In this document: in pieces, positions 51,443 to 52,183 of the stretch
Position numbering within the stretch: position 1 is the first letter of the stretch
Layout: each line of letters begins with the position of its first letter
Origin: Phycisphaerales bacterium UBA7800
GTDB lineage: Bacteria > Planctomycetota > Phycisphaerae > Phycisphaerales > Phycisphaeraceae
Assembly: GCA_002480565.1 (NCBI GenBank)
Contig: DLCK01000042.1
Coordinates: forward strand, 1-52,183
Reading direction: 5' to 3'
DNA: 52,183 bases
Notes under the pieces: generated by a model
Seen by the model: the letters and a program-made list of their open reading frames with translations, nothing else
Told to the model about the DNA's origin: nothing
Database searches by the model: none
Program-made: the position numbers and the translations under genes

Positions 51443-51723
51443 TCCAACAGGGGCCGGGGGCGGATAACAAATTGCACCAAAATTACAATCAAAAGCAAGA
51501 AATAGAAAAAGACCAGAAGCTAACCGAAAAAGTAACTGTGGGGGCACTCTGGTTATTCGCAGCACTCTGCGTACTGTCTTTTTTGGGCAAACTCATCTTT
51601 GGCTACAGCGGTTTAACGGCTTTTAGGGCCCCATTAATGATTATGAGTGGCCTCTATGGCATCTTCTGTCTTCTTATGGCTGTCTTTTTCCTAATATCAT
51701 TAATCTTTTACCGTGGTAAATAG
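51439..51723 (+). CDS. Small two-helix membrane protein
   Basis: A 94-aa protein with a polar N-terminus (~1-32) and two membrane helices at ~33-53 (VGALWLFAALCVLSFLGKLI) and ~65-90 (LMIMSGLYGIFCLLMAVFFL). It overlaps the winged-helix gene by 4 bp. No family is recognised; a regulator plus small membrane-protein pair sometimes forms a stress-sensing unit, but nothing here proves it. Confidence 0.65.
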   Translation: MIQQGPGADNKLHQNYNQKQEIEKDQKLTEKVTVGALWLFAALCVLSFLGKLIFGYSGLTAFRAPLMIMSGLYGIFCLLMAVFFLISLIFYRGK

Positions 51724-51884
51724 CAACATTTCATACTAGATCCAATACAACCATGCCAATGAAACAATATCAACAGCCACGTCACAATCAGACGTGTCGC
51801 GTGATATCCATCTGGGAGTGTCAAAGACAAACTCTTCACAATCTGATAAAGTATCCGCCTGTCAGATGTCCAGCATCATGACTT

Positions 51885-51971
51885 GGCCCGATGGCGGAAT
51901 TGGCAGACGCGACGGACTTAAAATCCGTTGATCCTCATAAGATCGTGCGGGTTCGACCCCCGCTCGGGCCA
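51885..51971 (+). tRNA. tRNA-Leu (anticodon TAA)
   Basis: An 87-base cloverleaf. The acceptor stem GGCCCGA pairs with TCGGGCC, the discriminator is A, and the D-arm contains GGAATTGGCAGACGC. The anticodon loop CTTAAAA gives TAA. A long variable arm (GATCCTCATAAGATC) and T-arm GCGGG-TTCGACC-CCCGC follow, as in class II leucine tRNAs. CCA is not encoded. Confidence 0.95.
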
Positions 51972-51980
51972 TTGCAAAAA

Positions 51981-52018
51981 ACGCAGTGATTGACAACCGT
52001 CAGTCACTGTGTTTTTTT
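51981..52018 (+). terminator. Terminator of tRNA-Leu
   Basis: A 14-bp stem ACGCAGTGATTGAC (51981-51994) / GTCAGTCACTGTGT (51999-52012) with two wobble pairs, loop AACC and a run of seven T, directly after the tRNA. Confidence 0.9.
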
Positions 52019-52183
52019 GTTGTCATAATTACGAATCACTTCAATCCATAGATTGGATAAGACTTGAATGTGTCGGAATGTACATCATGATCCTGTTGAT
52101 GTGTTTATCGCATCATGTTTGGATTTTTGCATGCCAGGGAGCTTCGCCCCCCGGACCCCTGTCGAGGTCGGAGCGAGTCTGTA

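Noticed and set aside
1..52183. CRISPR array
   Set aside because: No regularly spaced direct repeats were seen anywhere in the window and no cas gene is present.
52125..52183. GC-rich tail with GGGAGCTTCGCCCCCCGGACCCC
   Set aside because: Resembles a common low-information GC-rich repeat; truncated by the window edge, so no call can be made.

Overview
The window looks like chromosomal DNA of a planctomycete, most likely of class Phycisphaerae, or a close PVC-superphylum relative. The evidence is a planctomycete-style tyrosine recombinase, three FTLIELLVV pseudopilins (two with an H-X9-DG tail), a PEP-CTERM secreted protein, many glycoside-utilisation genes on single strands, and an ABC importer whose binding protein is fused to its permease. 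This placement rests on recognising families, not on a phylogenetic marker.

Region 1 (1-4217) is the end of an integrative element. A tyrosine recombinase (2604-4040) lies beside a truncated 3' end of tRNA-Thr(GGT) at 4170-4217, followed by a tRNA-style terminator, so the element extends left beyond the window. It carries a compact four-gene operon (49-2379) with its own promoter, a palindromic operator and a terminator. The genes are an acyl-carrier-like protein, an XRE regulator, an ImmA/IrrE zinc peptidase fused to a chagasin-like domain (chagasin is an inhibitor of papain-type cysteine peptidases), and a leaderless papain-family cysteine peptidase. An inhibitor domain for exactly the peptidase class encoded next door suggests a peptidase/inhibitor regulatory or toxin-antitoxin-like defence module. 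It is the most interesting object in the window.

Region 2 (4308-23369) is glycan catabolism. A minus-strand operon (4308-13977) encodes a CBM9-like protein, a GH29 fucosidase, an SGNH esterase, two unusual ABC permeases (one fused to its binding protein, one with a ~370-residue insertion), a NagB-like protein and a PIG-L deacetylase. A ROK regulator diverges from it across a cluster of ATTGT/ACAAT sites. A second cluster has another GH29 enzyme, a 1325-aa secreted glycosidase, a pseudopilin and a LacI regulator with a perfect palindrome upstream.

Region 3 (23860-36478) is surface-glycan synthesis. It starts with a decayed IS5-type transposase and contains two flippases, a sialic-acid-like branch (NeuB, a NeuA-HAD phosphatase fusion and a DUF115/sialyltransferase-like protein), a LamG protein, four glycosyltransferases, a methyltransferase and a truncated methyltransferase remnant. 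The 31.3-35.7 kb part is visibly AT-richer than its flanks.

Region 4 (36844-41861) holds an AraC regulator diverging from a pseudopilin and a secreted beta-helix protein, then a PEP-CTERM protein. Region 5 (42084-52183) is mostly core: a palindromic hairpin element, carB, a DUF21-like membrane protein, a YhcH/DUF386 protein, yidD, a third pseudopilin/regulator pair (GntR-LacI type), a DUF4173 membrane protein, a small winged-helix/membrane-protein pair, and tRNA-Leu(TAA) with a strong terminator.
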